The notes: generated by a model not told the origin, from the letters alone. A DNA stretch of 64,000 nucleotides from Microbulbifer guangxiensis (GCF_021729075.1 NZ_JAJSAQ010000001.1:443997-507996), one strand, 5' to 3'; shown: positions 8,000 to 17,610, counted from the stretch's first letter. Numbers and translations are program-made.

Positions 8000-9949
8000 A
8001 TGCCCGATTCCGCAGTCAGTGAAGCTCCCTACGGCAGCTGGCACTCAGCGATCAGCGCCGACCACCTGGTGGCTGGCAGCGTGCGACTGGGCGAGACCAC
8101 CGTGGCCGATGGCTGTCTGTACTGGCTGGAATCCCGCCCGGCAGAAAAGGGCCGTTCCGTGCTGGTGGAATCCTGCGCTGGAGGTGAACTCCGGGATGTC
8201 ACCCCTGCCCCGCTCAGCGTGCGCTCGAAGGCCCATGAATATGGCGGTGCCAGCTACCTGGTCAGCGACGGCACCGTGTACTTTGTGCTGGCCGACGACC
8301 AGCGCATCTATCGCATGGGGCTTCACGACCAGACACCGGAAGCCCTGACCCCCGAGGGACCGTTCCGCCATGCCGACTTGTTTCTCGACCGCCGGCGCAA
8401 CCGCCTGCTCTGTGTTCAGGAGGATTACTCCCCATGCGCCGGCGGTGGAGAGGCCCAGGCGCGAATTGTCGCCATCGACCTGTCTGCTGGCACAGCGGAA
8501 ACACCCAGGGTACTGGTCGAGGGTGCGGACTTTTACTCCAACCCCACCCTGAGTCCGGACGGCAAACAGCTCTCCTTCCTGCGCTGGTTCCATCCCGATA
8601 TGCCCTGGGATGCCACCCAACTCTGTCTCGCAGAACTGAATGCAGCCGGCACACCGTCGGCGGTGGAAGTGGTGGTGGGCGGCGACGGGGAATCCGTGTT
8701 CCAGCCGCAGTGGTCGCCCGCAGGTGAACTGTTTTACGTTTCCGACCGCAACAACTGGTGGAACCTCTACCGACTCGGGGACGACCAGCCCCTTTGGCAA
8801 CGGGAGGCCGAGTTCGCCACACCCCAGTGGGTCTTCGGCATGTCTACCTACGGTTTCATGACCTCCGACCAGATCCTGTGTACTTTTACTGAAGACGGGC
8901 GCTGGAAACTGGGCATGATCGACCTCGCCAGTGGCAGCCATAAAGTCATTGACCAGCCCTATTGCGACCTGGAAAGCCTTCGCTGCGAAAGCCACAGGGC
9001 CGTGATGATCGCCGCCGGAAGCGAACGTTTTCCCGCCGTGGTCACCTATGACGACCACAGCGGCCAGTTCCGGCAGGTGGCCAGCAGTAGCAGTTGTGAC
9101 CTGCCCCAGGACGTATTCTCGGTAGCCCAGGCGATCGAATTCCCCGCCGGGGAGCGCACGGTGCACGCCTTCTACTATCCGCCGCACAACCCCGGGTTCC
9201 GGGCACCGGAAAACGACCTGCCACCGCTGATCGTGCTCAGCCACGGTGGCCCCACCGGCGCCACCAGCGCCGGGCTCAACCTGAAGATCCAGTTCTGGAC
9301 CAGCCGCGGCTTCGCCATTCTCGATGTGAATTATTCCGGCAGCACCGGCTACGGCCGCGCCTACCGGGATCGGCTCCGGGATAACTGGGGCGTCATGGAC
9401 GTGGAAGACGTCTGCGCCGGAGCCGAGTACCTGGTTGCGAAGGGACTCGCAGATCCGGAACGCCTGCTGATCAAAGGCGGCAGCGCGGGCGGCTACACGG
9501 TCCTGGCGGCACTGACCTTTCACCGCACCTTCAAGGCAGGTGCCAGCCACTATGGTATCGGCGACCTGACCACCCTCGCCCGGGACACCCACAAGTTTGA
9601 ATCGCGCTATCTCGACCGGTTGGTGGGCCAGTGGCCGGAGGCCGAGGAAATCTACCGCCAGCGCTCGCCGATCAACCATGTGGCAGAACTGGATTGCCCG
9701 GTGATTTTCTTCCAGGGCCTTGAGGACAAGGTGGTGCCACCCAATCAGGCCGAGGCCATGGTGGAGGCACTGCGTCAGCGGGCCATTCCGGTGGCGTATA
9801 TTACTTTCCCCGACGAGGGGCACGGCTTCCGTGGTGCCGACAGTATCAAAATGGCACTGGAAGGAGAGCTGGAGTTTTACAGCCGCGTGTTCGCGTTCCC
9901 ACTGGCAGAAGCGGGCCCCGGCATCACCATCGACAACCTGGATACCTGA
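8000..9949 (+). CDS. S9 family prolyl oligopeptidase-like serine peptidase
   Basis: Cytoplasmic alpha/beta-hydrolase peptidase with an N-terminal beta-propeller (about residues 1-400) and a C-terminal catalytic domain. The nucleophile motif GGSAGG puts Ser at 495; the acid is in LEDKVVP (Asp576) and the base in DEGHGF (His608). This is the dipeptidyl/acylaminoacyl peptidase layout at 649 residues. I use ATG 8000 because a GGAG box at 7987-7990 lies 9 nt before it; ATGs at 7985 and 7991 are in frame but would overlap that box. No signal peptide is visible. greB follows after 3 bp, so they probably share a transcript. Peptide specificity is unknown. Confidence 0.88.
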   Translation: MPDSAVSEAPYGSWHSAISADHLVAGSVRLGETTVADGCLYWLESRPAEKGRSVLVESCAGGELRDVTPAPLSVRSKAHEYGGASYLVSDGTVYFVLADDQRIYRMGLHDQTPEALTPEGPFRHADLFLDRRRNRLLCVQEDYSPCAGGGEAQARIVAIDLSAGTAETPRVLVEGADFYSNPTLSPDGKQLSFLRWFHPDMPWDATQLCLAELNAAGTPSAVEVVVGGDGESVFQPQWSPAGELFYVSDRNNWWNLYRLGDDQPLWQREAEFATPQWVFGMSTYGFMTSDQILCTFTEDGRWKLGMIDLASGSHKVIDQPYCDLESLRCESHRAVMIAAGSERFPAVVTYDDHSGQFRQVASSSSCDLPQDVFSVAQAIEFPAGERTVHAFYYPPHNPGFRAPENDLPPLIVLSHGGPTGATSAGLNLKIQFWTSRGFAILDVNYSGSTGYGRAYRDRLRDNWGVMDVEDVCAGAEYLVAKGLADPERLLIKGGSAGGYTVLAALTFHRTFKAGASHYGIGDLTTLARDTHKFESRYLDRLVGQWPEAEEIYRQRSPINHVAELDCPVIFFQGLEDKVVPPNQAEAMVEALRQRAIPVAYITFPDEGHGFRGADSIKMALEGELEFYSRVFAFPLAEAGPGITIDNLDT

Positions 9950-9952
9950 GTT

Positions 9953-10465
9953 ATGGGAAGAGGCATGGGCAGATACCGCCCACCGCGCCCGCGCGGCTCC
10001 CGCTATATCACCCCGGAGGGCGCCCGCCGCATGCGCGCCGAGGTAAAGCAACTGTGGGAAGAGGAGCGGCCCCGTGTGACCAATGCCGTCAGCGAGGCAG
10101 CAAAGCTCGGCGACCGCTCAGAGAATGCCGACTATATCTACGGCAAAAAACGGTTGCGGGAGATCGACAGCCGGGTGCGCTTCCTGACCAAGCGGCTGGA
10201 GGAAGTAACGGTGGTCGACCGGATTCCGGAGGACCGCGAAAAAGTCTACTTTGGCGCCTGGGTGAGTCTGGAGGATGATGACGGTAATACCCTCACCTAC
10301 CGCATCGTCGGCCCCGATGAATTTGACGTGAAACAGGGGCTGATATCCATGGACTCGCCAGTGGCCAGACGGCTGCTGGGGCGGCGCCTGGACGATGAAG
10401 TCGACCTGAAAACCGGCGAGGAGTGGATCACCTATTACGTGGTGGACATCCAATACGAGGGCTGA
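9953..10465 (+). CDS. greB: transcript cleavage/elongation factor GreB
   Basis: Binds backtracked RNA polymerase and stimulates cleavage of the extruded RNA 3' end. The 170-residue frame has the N-terminal coiled coil ending in the acidic tip LGDRSENADYIYGKKRLREID, which carries the catalytic acidic residues, and a C-terminal FKBP-like domain with FGAWVSLEDDDG and ISMDSPVARRLLGRR. These closely match GreB rather than GreA. The start is uncertain: ATG 9953 has no box, and ATG 9965 (MGRYRPPRPRGSRYITPEG) has a purine run GGGAAGAGG just before it, which would give 166 residues. It follows the S9 peptidase by 3 bp. Confidence 0.92.
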   Translation: MGRGMGRYRPPRPRGSRYITPEGARRMRAEVKQLWEEERPRVTNAVSEAAKLGDRSENADYIYGKKRLREIDSRVRFLTKRLEEVTVVDRIPEDREKVYFGAWVSLEDDDGNTLTYRIVGPDEFDVKQGLISMDSPVARRLLGRRLDDEVDLKTGEEWITYYVVDIQYEG

Positions 10466-10487
10466 GTCCCGACCCTGTATCCCCTCA

Positions 10488-10509
10488 CCCGGGCGGGCCG
10501 GGCGTTTTA
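10488..10509 (+). terminator. weak rho-independent terminator after greB
   Basis: Five-bp GC arms CCCGG (10488-10492) and CCGGG (10498-10502) with a short loop, followed by CGTTTTATT. It lies 22 bp after the greB stop. The short stem makes this tentative. Confidence 0.4.
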
Positions 10510-10539
10510 TTGACTACTTTGTTAGAAGGAACCCATAAA
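10510..10539 (+). promoter_or_regulatory. candidate sigma-70 promoter for the DUF4010 gene
   Basis: TTGACT (10510-10515) and CATAAA (10534-10539) match the -35 and -10 hexamers at 5/6 and 4/6, with an 18-bp spacer. It sits 35 bp upstream of the next start codon and just after the greB terminator, where a new promoter is expected. Confidence 0.4.
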
Positions 10540-10573
10540 AGTAACAAAGACGCGCAGCCCGGCCATCTCCCAC

Positions 10574-11878
10574 ATGAGTGAAGAAAGTCCTGCCAAGCAG
10601 TATGCCCCCGCTCCCCTGCAGGATTTTGTCGATCCCGAGACCCTGATTGCCTTTGGCATTGCACTGGGGCTGGGATTACTGATCGGATTGCAACGAGAGC
10701 GCAGCACGGACCGGCTTGGCGGCATACGGACCTTCCCACTTATCGCGCTTTTTGGTGCGCTGACTGGCCGCCTGACGCAAATCTACCAGTCTCCGTGGAT
10801 ACTCGCAGTTGGCATTCTCTGCATGACCGTACTGATTCTCCTCGGCAATCTGGAGCGACTGCGCGGAGAAAAGGAAAGCACTGGTGTCACCACAGAAATT
10901 TCCGCGCTGATGATGTATCTGCTCGGCGTTTTTCTCGTGATCGGCGAGAAAGCCATCGCAGTCGCCCTGGGCGGTACAATCGCTGTCTTGCTGCACCTCA
11001 AACCCAGCATGCATCAATTTGCCCAAAAGCTCCCGGAGAAGGACCTGCGGGCGATCATGCAGTTCGCACTGATCTCCCTCATCATTCTGCCGGTGCTCCC
11101 CAATCAGACCTTTGGCCCCTATGATGTACTGAATCCATTCAAGATCTGGCTGCTTGTGGTGCTGATTGTCGGTATCGGTCTGGGCGGCTATGGCGCCTAC
11201 AAACTGGTCGGCGCCCGGGCGGGCACACTGTTGAGCGGCGTGATCGGCGGACTCATTTCATCGACTGCCACCACAGTCAGCTATGCCCGTCGCGCACGGG
11301 AAAACCCTGGTATCGTGGACCTGGCGGCGCTGGTCATCCTGATCGCTTCCACCACCATCTTCGTCCGTATGTTTGTCGAAATTGCCGTGGTGGCCCCCCG
11401 TATCGTGCTCGAATTCGTGCCCCCGCTGGCGACACTGCTGTTGGTGAGCCTGGTGGTTTGCGCCCTCGGCTATCGCTTCGTCGGCCAACAGGAGTATCAG
11501 ATGCCGGAGCATGGCAACCCGGCGGAGCTGACGCCGGCGTTAATCTTCGGCGGCCTCTACGCTCTGGTACTGATGGCAATTGCGGCAGCCAAAGATTACT
11601 TCGGCAACCAGGGGATTTATGTTGTGGCATTGATTTCCGGTTTTACCGATGTCGATGCCATTACACTATCCACTGCCAACCTGGCCAACCAGGGCTCGCT
11701 CCATATCGATACGGCATGGCGTGCCATGATCATCGCTACGCTCGCCAATATGGTGTTTAAAGCCGGCGCTGCCGGTATGCTCGGCGGTAGCCGGCTGTTC
11801 TCCCGGGTCTTGCTGCTGTTTGCTTTACCCTTCATTGCCGGCCTCGGGGTCATTTTTTTCTGGCCCGTCACTCCGTAA
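10574..11878 (+). CDS. MgtC/SapB N-terminal and DUF4010 membrane protein
   Basis: Integral inner-membrane protein of 434 residues. The first 150 residues contain the MgtC/SapB-type segment with GLGLLIGLQRERS and LGGIRTFPLIALFGA. The remainder, with about nine further hydrophobic helices, matches the DUF4010 family (GLISSTATTVSYARRARE, ISGFTDVDAITLS). Function of the family is not established; magnesium homeostasis is sometimes assumed from the MgtC part only. The start ATG 10574 has no clear Shine-Dalgarno box. The gene stands alone between greB and the ABC efflux genes. Confidence 0.82.
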   Translation: MSEESPAKQYAPAPLQDFVDPETLIAFGIALGLGLLIGLQRERSTDRLGGIRTFPLIALFGALTGRLTQIYQSPWILAVGILCMTVLILLGNLERLRGEKESTGVTTEISALMMYLLGVFLVIGEKAIAVALGGTIAVLLHLKPSMHQFAQKLPEKDLRAIMQFALISLIILPVLPNQTFGPYDVLNPFKIWLLVVLIVGIGLGGYGAYKLVGARAGTLLSGVIGGLISSTATTVSYARRARENPGIVDLAALVILIASTTIFVRMFVEIAVVAPRIVLEFVPPLATLLLVSLVVCALGYRFVGQQEYQMPEHGNPAELTPALIFGGLYALVLMAIAAAKDYFGNQGIYVVALISGFTDVDAITLSTANLANQGSLHIDTAWRAMIIATLANMVFKAGAAGMLGGSRLFSRVLLLFALPFIAGLGVIFFWPVTP

Positions 11879-11947
11879 GCACCATATGGCTGGACGCATC
11901 CCGGCGGAGAGGGGCGAATATTCACAGGGAGCTCTGTCGATATCCCG

Positions 11948-12664
11948 ATGGAAGACCAAGACTATCCGGCTTTCCGTGCGGAAGGACTGACCAAAATCTA
12001 TGGCAGCGGCGATACCCGGGTCTATGCGTTACGGGGCGTGGATCTGGAAGTTCCCCGTGGCGAGATGGTGGTGCTGCTCGGCCCCTCCGGTAGCGGCAAA
12101 TCCACACTGCTCAATATTCTCGGCGGGCTGGACTCGCCCACCGAAGGGCATGTCTATTTCGATCACCAGGAACTGACCGCCTTCGATGACCAGCACCTGA
12201 CACGTTTCCGGCGTGAACACGTGGGGTTCGTCTTCCAGTTCTACAATCTGATTCCGAGCCTGACCGCACTCGAGAACGTGGCCCTGGTGACAGAGATCGC
12301 CAGTAATCCCATGTCGCCGGAGCAGGCCCTGGAGCTGGTCGGCCTCGAAAAGAGGATCCACCATTTTCCGGCGCAGCTCTCCGGCGGTGAGCAGCAGCGG
12401 GTCGCCATCGCGCGCGCCATCGCCAAGCAACCCAACGTGCTCTTCTGTGACGAACCCACCGGCGCTCTCGACAGCAAAACCGGTATCGTGGTGCTGGAAG
12501 CGATCGCACGGGTCAACCGCGAACTCAACACCACCACCATGGTCATCACCCACAATGCCGGGATCGCGGAGATGGCCGACCGGGTCTTGCAGATGGCCGA
12601 TGGCCAGATCCAGGAAAGCCGGGTGAACGAAACGCCCTGCGAGCCCTCAGCGCTGAGCTGGTAG
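11948..12664 (+). CDS. ABC transporter ATP-binding protein (MacB/LolD-type)
   Basis: Nucleotide-binding subunit, 238 residues, for the FtsX-type permease encoded next. Walker [10 protein letters not shown] is at residues 45-53, followed by the Q-loop region [18 protein letters not shown], the signature LSGGEQQR, and Walker [13 protein letters not shown]. The [12 protein letters not shown] and TGALD patterns are typical of the MacB/LolD branch that works with FtsX-family permeases. It is the first gene of a three-gene set (ATPase, permease, periplasmic adaptor) and lies 77 bp before the permease. Confidence 0.9.
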   Translation: MEDQDYPAFRAEGLTKIYGSGDTRVYALRGVDLEVPRGEMVVLLGPSGSGKSTLLNILGGLDSPTEGHVYFDHQELTAFDDQHLTRFRREHVGFVFQFYNLIPSLTALENVALVTEIASNPMSPEQALELVGLEKRIHHFPAQLSGGEQQRVAIARAIAKQPNVLFCDEPTGALDSKTGIVVLEAIARVNRELNTTTMVITHNAGIAEMADRVLQMADGQIQESRVNETPCEPSALSW

Positions 12665-12741
12665 GTGGCATTGAATGATGATCAGCACAAGTCCGGTAAG
12701 ATCCCGCCTGCCCACAGTCACCGGTCCGCCACCAGGGGCAG

Positions 12742-15132
12742 ATGAGTCGCGCCATGTGGATTGACTGGTTGCGGCCTCTCGACCGCAAGCTGGTGCGGGA
12801 CCTGTGGTCGATCAAGGGCCAGGCGCTGGCGATCGCGGTGGTCATCGGCTGCGGTATCGGCATGTATGTGATGTCCAAGGGCATGCTGGTGTCGCTGGCA
12901 GAGACCCGCAATGCCTATTACGAGCGCTACCGCTTTGCCAATATCGTCGCACCGGTCAAACGGGCTCCCAACGCCCTGCTTGATGAAATTACCGCACTCC
13001 CCGGGGTACGCCGGGCGGAGACCCGCATCCGCGCGGGGGTGATACTCGATGTGGCCGGTGCCGCCGCCCCCATTACCGGGGAGATCCAGTCCCTGCCACC
13101 GTTTCCCCAGCCCCATATCAACGACATCGTGCTGCACAGCGGTCGCTACTTCGACCCCCAGCATGAGGAGGAGGTGCTGGTCCTGGATGCCTTTGCCGAA
13201 GCCCACCAGCTGGAGCCAGGCGACCATCTCTACGCCATCCTCAATGGCACCAAGAAGCGACTGACCATCACCGGCATCGTACTGTCACCGGAATATGTGT
13301 ACGCGATTTCTCCCGGGGAGATCGTACCGGACAAAAAACGCTTTGGTGTGTTGTGGATGAACCGGGATGGCCTGGCACACGCCTTCGACCTGGATGGCGC
13401 TTTCAATGAGGCGGTCATCCTCACCTCCGCCGGCACTGACGAGGATGCGCTGATACAGCGGTTGGACAATCTACTGAAACGTTACGGTGCCACGGGTGCC
13501 TACGGTCGCGACCAGCAGATCTCGGACCAGTTCCTGACCAATGAAATCAATCAGCTGGAGACCATCGGACGGATCCTGCCTCCCATTTTCCTGCTGGTGG
13601 CCGCGTTTTTGCTCAATGTGGTGGTGGGGCGGCTGATCGACACCGAGCGCGAGCAGATCGGGCTCCTCAAGGCCTTCGGGTACAGCAATGCTGCCGTGGC
13701 CACGCATTACCTGAAGATGATCGGGGTCATCACCCTCGTCGGGGTAGTCATCGGCATCCTGCTCGGATTGTGGCTGGGCCGGGGCTTGGCCAACATGTAT
13801 CAGGACTTCTTCAAATTCCCCTTCCTGCTGTTCCGCCCCCCGCCCGATGTGTACCTCGTCTCTATCGGTTTCAGTCTGCTGGTGGCCGGAGTGGGGACCG
13901 CTTCCTCGGTACGCCGCGTCATGCAGCTGGAACCAGCTATCGCCATGGTGCCACCGCCACCACCGGATTACAGCCGCGCAGCCCGCTGGCTGGAGCGCAT
14001 AGCCCCCTGGGTCGACCAGCCCAGCCGTATGATCCTGCGGCATATCTACCGCTGGCCAAAGCGCGCCGCCATGACCGTTCTCGGTATCGGCATGTCCATG
14101 GGACTACTGATTGGCGCCAGTTTTTCCATGGACGCAATGATGTTCATGGTGGATATCAGCTTCAACGTCATCGATCGCCAGGATGTGACGGTCAATTTTG
14201 TCGAACCCCGCAACAAGCGCGCGATCCAGGATGTCCTGCATGCCCCCGGTGTGATGACCGCAGAACCTTTCCGCGCCATCCCCGTTGTCCTCCGCAACGG
14301 CCCGAATGTGAGACGCGAGGCAATTCTTGGCCTGGAAGCAGAACCCGACCTGGGCCGCATTGTCGATACAGAATTCCGTCCGGTGCCGCTGCCGGAGCAG
14401 GGGCTGATCCTTTCGGACAAGCTGGCCGAACTGCTGGAGATCGGCACCGGTGACCTGTTGCGGGTAGAGGTGCGCACCGGGCGACGGCCTGAAGTGGACC
14501 TGATGGTGAGCGGCATCGTCAAAACCTACATGGGTACCACCGCTTATATGCACCTGGATGCACTGAACCGGTTACTGAAGGAAGACAGTGCCATCTCTGG
14601 AGCTTATCTACTCGTCGACCCTGATAAGACCGATGCGCTCTACGAATCCCTGAAAAACACCCCGGTCGTCGCAGGCGTCAGCCTGCAGGAGCAGGCCCAG
14701 AATGCGTTTTACGAGACGCTGCAGGACAGTCTCGGCACCTTCGTTTTCTTCAACACACTTTTCGCCGGCCTGATTGCAGTTGGCGTGGTGTACAACAATG
14801 CACGGATTTCCCTGTCGGAGCGTGGACGGGAACTGGCCAGCCTGCGCGTGCTGGGACTTACCCGCGGCGAGGTTTCCTATATTCTGCTGGGAGAGCTGGC
14901 ACTGCTCACCCTGATCGCCCTGCCCCTTGGGGCCTTGCTAGGGTATTTGCTGGCCGCCCTGCTGGTCCATTCGTTCGACACCGAGCTGTTCCGGATCCCG
15001 CTGGTGATCAGCGATTCTACCTACGGCTATGCCGCCCTGGTGGTGGTGCTGTCGGCGATCGGCTCCGGTCTCCTGGTTCGTCGGCGAATCGATCATCTCG
15101 ATCTGATAGCGGTACTGAAAACACGGGAGTGA
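12742..15132 (+). CDS. ABC transporter permease with two FtsX domains
   Basis: Membrane subunit of 796 residues. An N-terminal transmembrane helix and periplasmic MacB-like region are followed by three helices around residues 280-390 (LPPIFLLVAAFLLNVVVGRL). A second half repeats the layout, ending in GLIAVGVVYNNARISLSERGRELASLRVLG and a final helix pair. Two FtsX modules in one chain make it a full-length permease rather than a half. ATG 12742 is used; ATG 12754 is also possible. The stop is followed after 1 bp by the adaptor gene. It probably acts as a mechanotransmission pump with the ATPase and adaptor; substrate unknown. Confidence 0.88.
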   Translation: MSRAMWIDWLRPLDRKLVRDLWSIKGQALAIAVVIGCGIGMYVMSKGMLVSLAETRNAYYERYRFANIVAPVKRAPNALLDEITALPGVRRAETRIRAGVILDVAGAAAPITGEIQSLPPFPQPHINDIVLHSGRYFDPQHEEEVLVLDAFAEAHQLEPGDHLYAILNGTKKRLTITGIVLSPEYVYAISPGEIVPDKKRFGVLWMNRDGLAHAFDLDGAFNEAVILTSAGTDEDALIQRLDNLLKRYGATGAYGRDQQISDQFLTNEINQLETIGRILPPIFLLVAAFLLNVVVGRLIDTEREQIGLLKAFGYSNAAVATHYLKMIGVITLVGVVIGILLGLWLGRGLANMYQDFFKFPFLLFRPPPDVYLVSIGFSLLVAGVGTASSVRRVMQLEPAIAMVPPPPPDYSRAARWLERIAPWVDQPSRMILRHIYRWPKRAAMTVLGIGMSMGLLIGASFSMDAMMFMVDISFNVIDRQDVTVNFVEPRNKRAIQDVLHAPGVMTAEPFRAIPVVLRNGPNVRREAILGLEAEPDLGRIVDTEFRPVPLPEQGLILSDKLAELLEIGTGDLLRVEVRTGRRPEVDLMVSGIVKTYMGTTAYMHLDALNRLLKEDSAISGAYLLVDPDKTDALYESLKNTPVVAGVSLQEQAQNAFYETLQDSLGTFVFFNTLFAGLIAVGVVYNNARISLSERGRELASLRVLGLTRGEVSYILLGELALLTLIALPLGALLGYLLAALLVHSFDTELFRIPLVISDSTYGYAALVVVLSAIGSGLLVRRRIDHLDLIAVLKTRE

Positions 15133-15133
15133 T

Positions 15134-16342
15134 ATGCATAGAAAGCTGTTGCGAAGGATCGTAGCCGGCGCCCTGCTCGGGGTGCTGATGGCTTTCTTCG
15201 TCTACGCCTACCTGCCAAAACCGGTACCGGTGGATCTGGCCAAGGTCTCCCGCGGCCCGCTGGAGGTCTATGTCCGCGATGAAGGCTACACCCGTGTGCA
15301 CGATGTTTACGTGGTATCCGCACCCGTCACCGGCTACCTGCTGCGCATTGACCGCGATGTCGGTGACACCGTGGAGGCCAACAAGACGCTGATCGCACAG
15401 CTCCTGCCCACCAGTCCGGGCTTTCTCGACAAGCGCGGACGGACCCAGGCCCTGGCCGCCATCCAGAGTGCCGAGGCAGCCCTCAATCTGGCTCGGGCCG
15501 AACGCCGCGATGCCGAAGCCCGCCTGGCTTTTGCTCTCGCAGACGCTCGCCGCATCCGCACACTGGCCAAAAAGAATTACGTCTCCCAATCGGAACTGGA
15601 ACGGACCGAGCTGGCCCTGGACAGCGCCGAAGCATCGGTCGATACCGCCAAGGCCGCCGAGCGCGCCCGCGCCGGTGAGGTCGACAGTGCCCGGGCCCAA
15701 CTGATTGCACCAGAGCCGGACGGCAGCGCCGACCCGGAGGATATCGTGCCCGTCACGGCGCCGGTCAGTGGGCGGGTGCTGCGACTGCAACAGGAAAGCG
15801 AGCGCGTCGTGATTGCCGGCACACCACTGGTGGAAATCGGTAATGCCGCCGAACTGGAAGTGGTAGTCGACCTGCTCTCCCGGGATGCAGTGCAGGTGGA
15901 ACCCGGCGCGCCGGCGGAATTCACCAGCTGGGGCGGCGACAAGCCACTGACCGGAAGGGTACGGCTGGTGGAGCCCTTCGGGTTTACCAAGATATCTGCC
16001 CTCGGCATCGAAGAGCAGCGGGTCAACGTCATCATCGACTTCACCGAGCCGCGCCAGCGCTGGTCCCGCCTCGGCCACGGTTATCGGGTGGATGCCGCTA
16101 TCCGTATCTGGCGGGGCGAGGATGTCCTGCAGGTGCCTACCGGCGCACTGTTTCGACACCGGGGGGAATGGGCCGTTTTCCGGCTCCGCGGTGATCGGGC
16201 CGAACGGGTCGTCGTCAAACTGGGCCAGAACAATGGCCTGCAGGCAGAGGTTCTGGAAGGTCTGCAGGAGGGTGAGACATTGGTTCTGCACCCCAGTGAG
16301 CGCATTTCGGAAGGCGTGCTGATCGAAGAACGCCGGCAATAA
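15134..16342 (+). CDS. periplasmic adaptor subunit of an ABC efflux pump (HlyD/MacA-like)
   Basis: Membrane-fusion protein of 402 residues, with one N-terminal membrane anchor (residues 8-27), a barrel-sandwich half motif (VVSAPVTGYLLRIDRDVGDTVE), an Ala-rich coiled-coil hairpin at about residues 105-190, the second half motif (PVTAPVSGRVLRLQQESERVV) and a beta-barrel. It links the inner-membrane permease to an outer-membrane channel. No channel gene lies nearby, so a TolC-type protein encoded elsewhere is implied. It begins 1 bp after the permease stop. Confidence 0.88.
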   Translation: MHRKLLRRIVAGALLGVLMAFFVYAYLPKPVPVDLAKVSRGPLEVYVRDEGYTRVHDVYVVSAPVTGYLLRIDRDVGDTVEANKTLIAQLLPTSPGFLDKRGRTQALAAIQSAEAALNLARAERRDAEARLAFALADARRIRTLAKKNYVSQSELERTELALDSAEASVDTAKAAERARAGEVDSARAQLIAPEPDGSADPEDIVPVTAPVSGRVLRLQQESERVVIAGTPLVEIGNAAELEVVVDLLSRDAVQVEPGAPAEFTSWGGDKPLTGRVRLVEPFGFTKISALGIEEQRVNVIIDFTEPRQRWSRLGHGYRVDAAIRIWRGEDVLQVPTGALFRHRGEWAVFRLRGDRAERVVVKLGQNNGLQAEVLEGLQEGETLVLHPSERISEGVLIEERRQ

Positions 16343-16514
16343 CTCCCGCTGTCACCCTAGCGAAACCCTGCCCCACGCTCACGCCCTGCCCCGCCAAAAC
16401 TCGCCCATTCTGGAACAGATTTCGCTGGCCCGGCGTCCCTATTTCGATACCATCAGGTAAAAGAAACAGGACATTCCAGCTTTTACCAGGTTGGCAGCTA
16501 GCCACGGAGGCCAA

Positions 16515-17366
16515 ATGAACAACTGGCAACACGCGCTGATTACCGGGGCGGGCAGCGGCCTCGGTCTTGGTATTGCGCTGCGATTGCTGCAACGGGGCAC
16601 CAGGGTCTCAATTCTGGACCTTGAGCTGGCCCCGGAACGCCGCAGGCAACTGGACAGCGCGGCTAAAGCCGGGCAGACCCGCTGGCAGTATTTCGAGGCG
16701 GATGTCACCCGGCCCGAGCAGGTTGAGAACTCTGTCTCGGCTGCGGTGGAGCATTTTGGCTCGCCGGGCCTGGCCCTGAATTGCGCCGGTATTCTGGTCA
16801 ACAGGGCTTTTGTCGAACTGGTTCCGGACGACTTCCGGCGGGTAATCGATGTCAATCTCAACGGCAGCTTCCATTTCGCCCACGCTGTCTTGCCACATCT
16901 GCAACCGGGTGCACGCCTCGCTCTGGTCGCCTCTCTCGCCGGGCTCACCAGTAATTACGGTTACGCCGCCTACGGGGCCTCCAAGTTTGGTGTCGTCGGG
17001 CTGGCGACCACGTTGAGGTTCGAACTTCTACCACTGGAAATCAATGTCAGCTGTATCTGCCCGGCAGAGGTCCGGACCCCGATGGTGGAGAAGGAAAAGC
17101 TGGACGCCCATCCGATTTCGCTGGAACTGCGCAAGGTAGCCGGTTCACTGGATCCTGATACCGCCTGTGAGCGGATACTGAACGGACTGGATGCCGGCAA
17201 GTGGCTGATCATCCCCAGCCGGCGGGCGCGGCTGGTGGCTCTGTTCAACCGCCTTTTGCCCGGTACTTTCTTCCGGATCTGCTCACTGTTGTTGCAGCGC
17301 TCCCTCAAACACCTTGACTCCTCTGCGGAAGTTATAAAGAAAACGCCCGCAGAAAGCGGGCGTTGA
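16515..17366 (+). CDS. short-chain dehydrogenase/reductase
   Basis: Classical SDR of 283 residues. The NAD(P)-binding TGAGSGLGLGIALRL is at the N-terminus, NCAGI in the middle, and the catalytic Tyr-Lys pair in YAAYGASKFG. ATG 16515 follows a strong GGAGG box at 16506-16510; the frame is open upstream to a TTG at 16491 but the box decides the start. The last codons run through a hairpin at 17342-17364 that serves as terminator for the opposite strand, so the C-terminal tail may have been created by insertion into or fusion with that sequence. Substrate unknown. Confidence 0.85.
   Translation: MNNWQHALITGAGSGLGLGIALRLLQRGTRVSILDLELAPERRRQLDSAAKAGQTRWQYFEADVTRPEQVENSVSAAVEHFGSPGLALNCAGILVNRAFVELVPDDFRRVIDVNLNGSFHFAHAVLPHLQPGARLALVASLAGLTSNYGYAAYGASKFGVVGLATTLRFELLPLEINVSCICPAEVRTPMVEKEKLDAHPISLELRKVAGSLDPDTACERILNGLDAGKWLIIPSRRARLVALFNRLLPGTFFRICSLLLQRSLKHLDSSAEVIKKTPAESGR
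17335..17364 (-). terminator. rho-independent terminator on the minus strand
   Basis: Nine-bp perfect arms AACGCCCGC/GCGGGCGTT (17342-17350 and 17356-17364) with a 5-nt loop. Read on the minus strand the stem is followed by TTCTTTATAA, a reasonable U-tract; on the plus strand there is none. It lies just past the malic enzyme remnant and overlaps the last codons of the SDR gene. Confidence 0.75.
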
Positions 17367-17376
17367 TTCGGATACA

Positions 17377-17610
17377 TTACAGTTTCCGGAAGGAGCAGCG
17401 GCGGTGCTTGCGGTCACCGGGATAGCGGAAACTGCGCTCGATGGAAGGGCTGGGTTTCTCCCCGGTCATCCCGGGCGCTCCGCCTTCTGCCGGGGCCTGC
17501 AGGCTCACCCTGCGGGCCATGTACCTGAGGACCCCGCAGAAGTCGGTGAAGCTGCGCAATATGCCCCTCTGCCTTCCAAACCACCTGAAAATGGCCGGTA
17601 ATCGTGACAA
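17377..17610 (-). pseudogene. decayed C-terminal fragment of NAD-malic enzyme
   Basis: The minus strand here still reads as the last part of a malic enzyme. By eye about 29 of the last 48 residues match the intact malic enzyme at 20186-21865, for example SIERSFRYPG against [10 protein letters not shown] and SLQAPAEGGAPG against [12 protein letters not shown]. The nucleotides also align over roughly 170-200 bp. Nothing upstream in frame resembles the catalytic or NAD-binding parts, and key residues have drifted, so this is a non-functional remnant. Its own terminator follows at 17335-17364. The remnant and the intact gene lie in the same orientation on either side of the M3 peptidase gene. The rest of the gap, 17611-17889, shows no gene. 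Confidence 0.8.

Noticed and set aside
8045-10051. Long open frame (668 codons) on the minus strand opposite the S9 peptidase
   Set aside because: It is an antisense shadow of a GC-rich gene. Its translation shows no recognisable domain, while the plus strand has a full catalytic triad.
15017-16339. Minus-strand open frame of 440 codons opposite the efflux adaptor gene
   Set aside because: Antisense shadow; the plus-strand frame has clear HlyD-type features.
17404-17601. Plus-strand open frame over the malic enzyme remnant
   Set aside because: It matches the antisense frame of the intact malic enzyme, so the likeness comes from the opposite strand.
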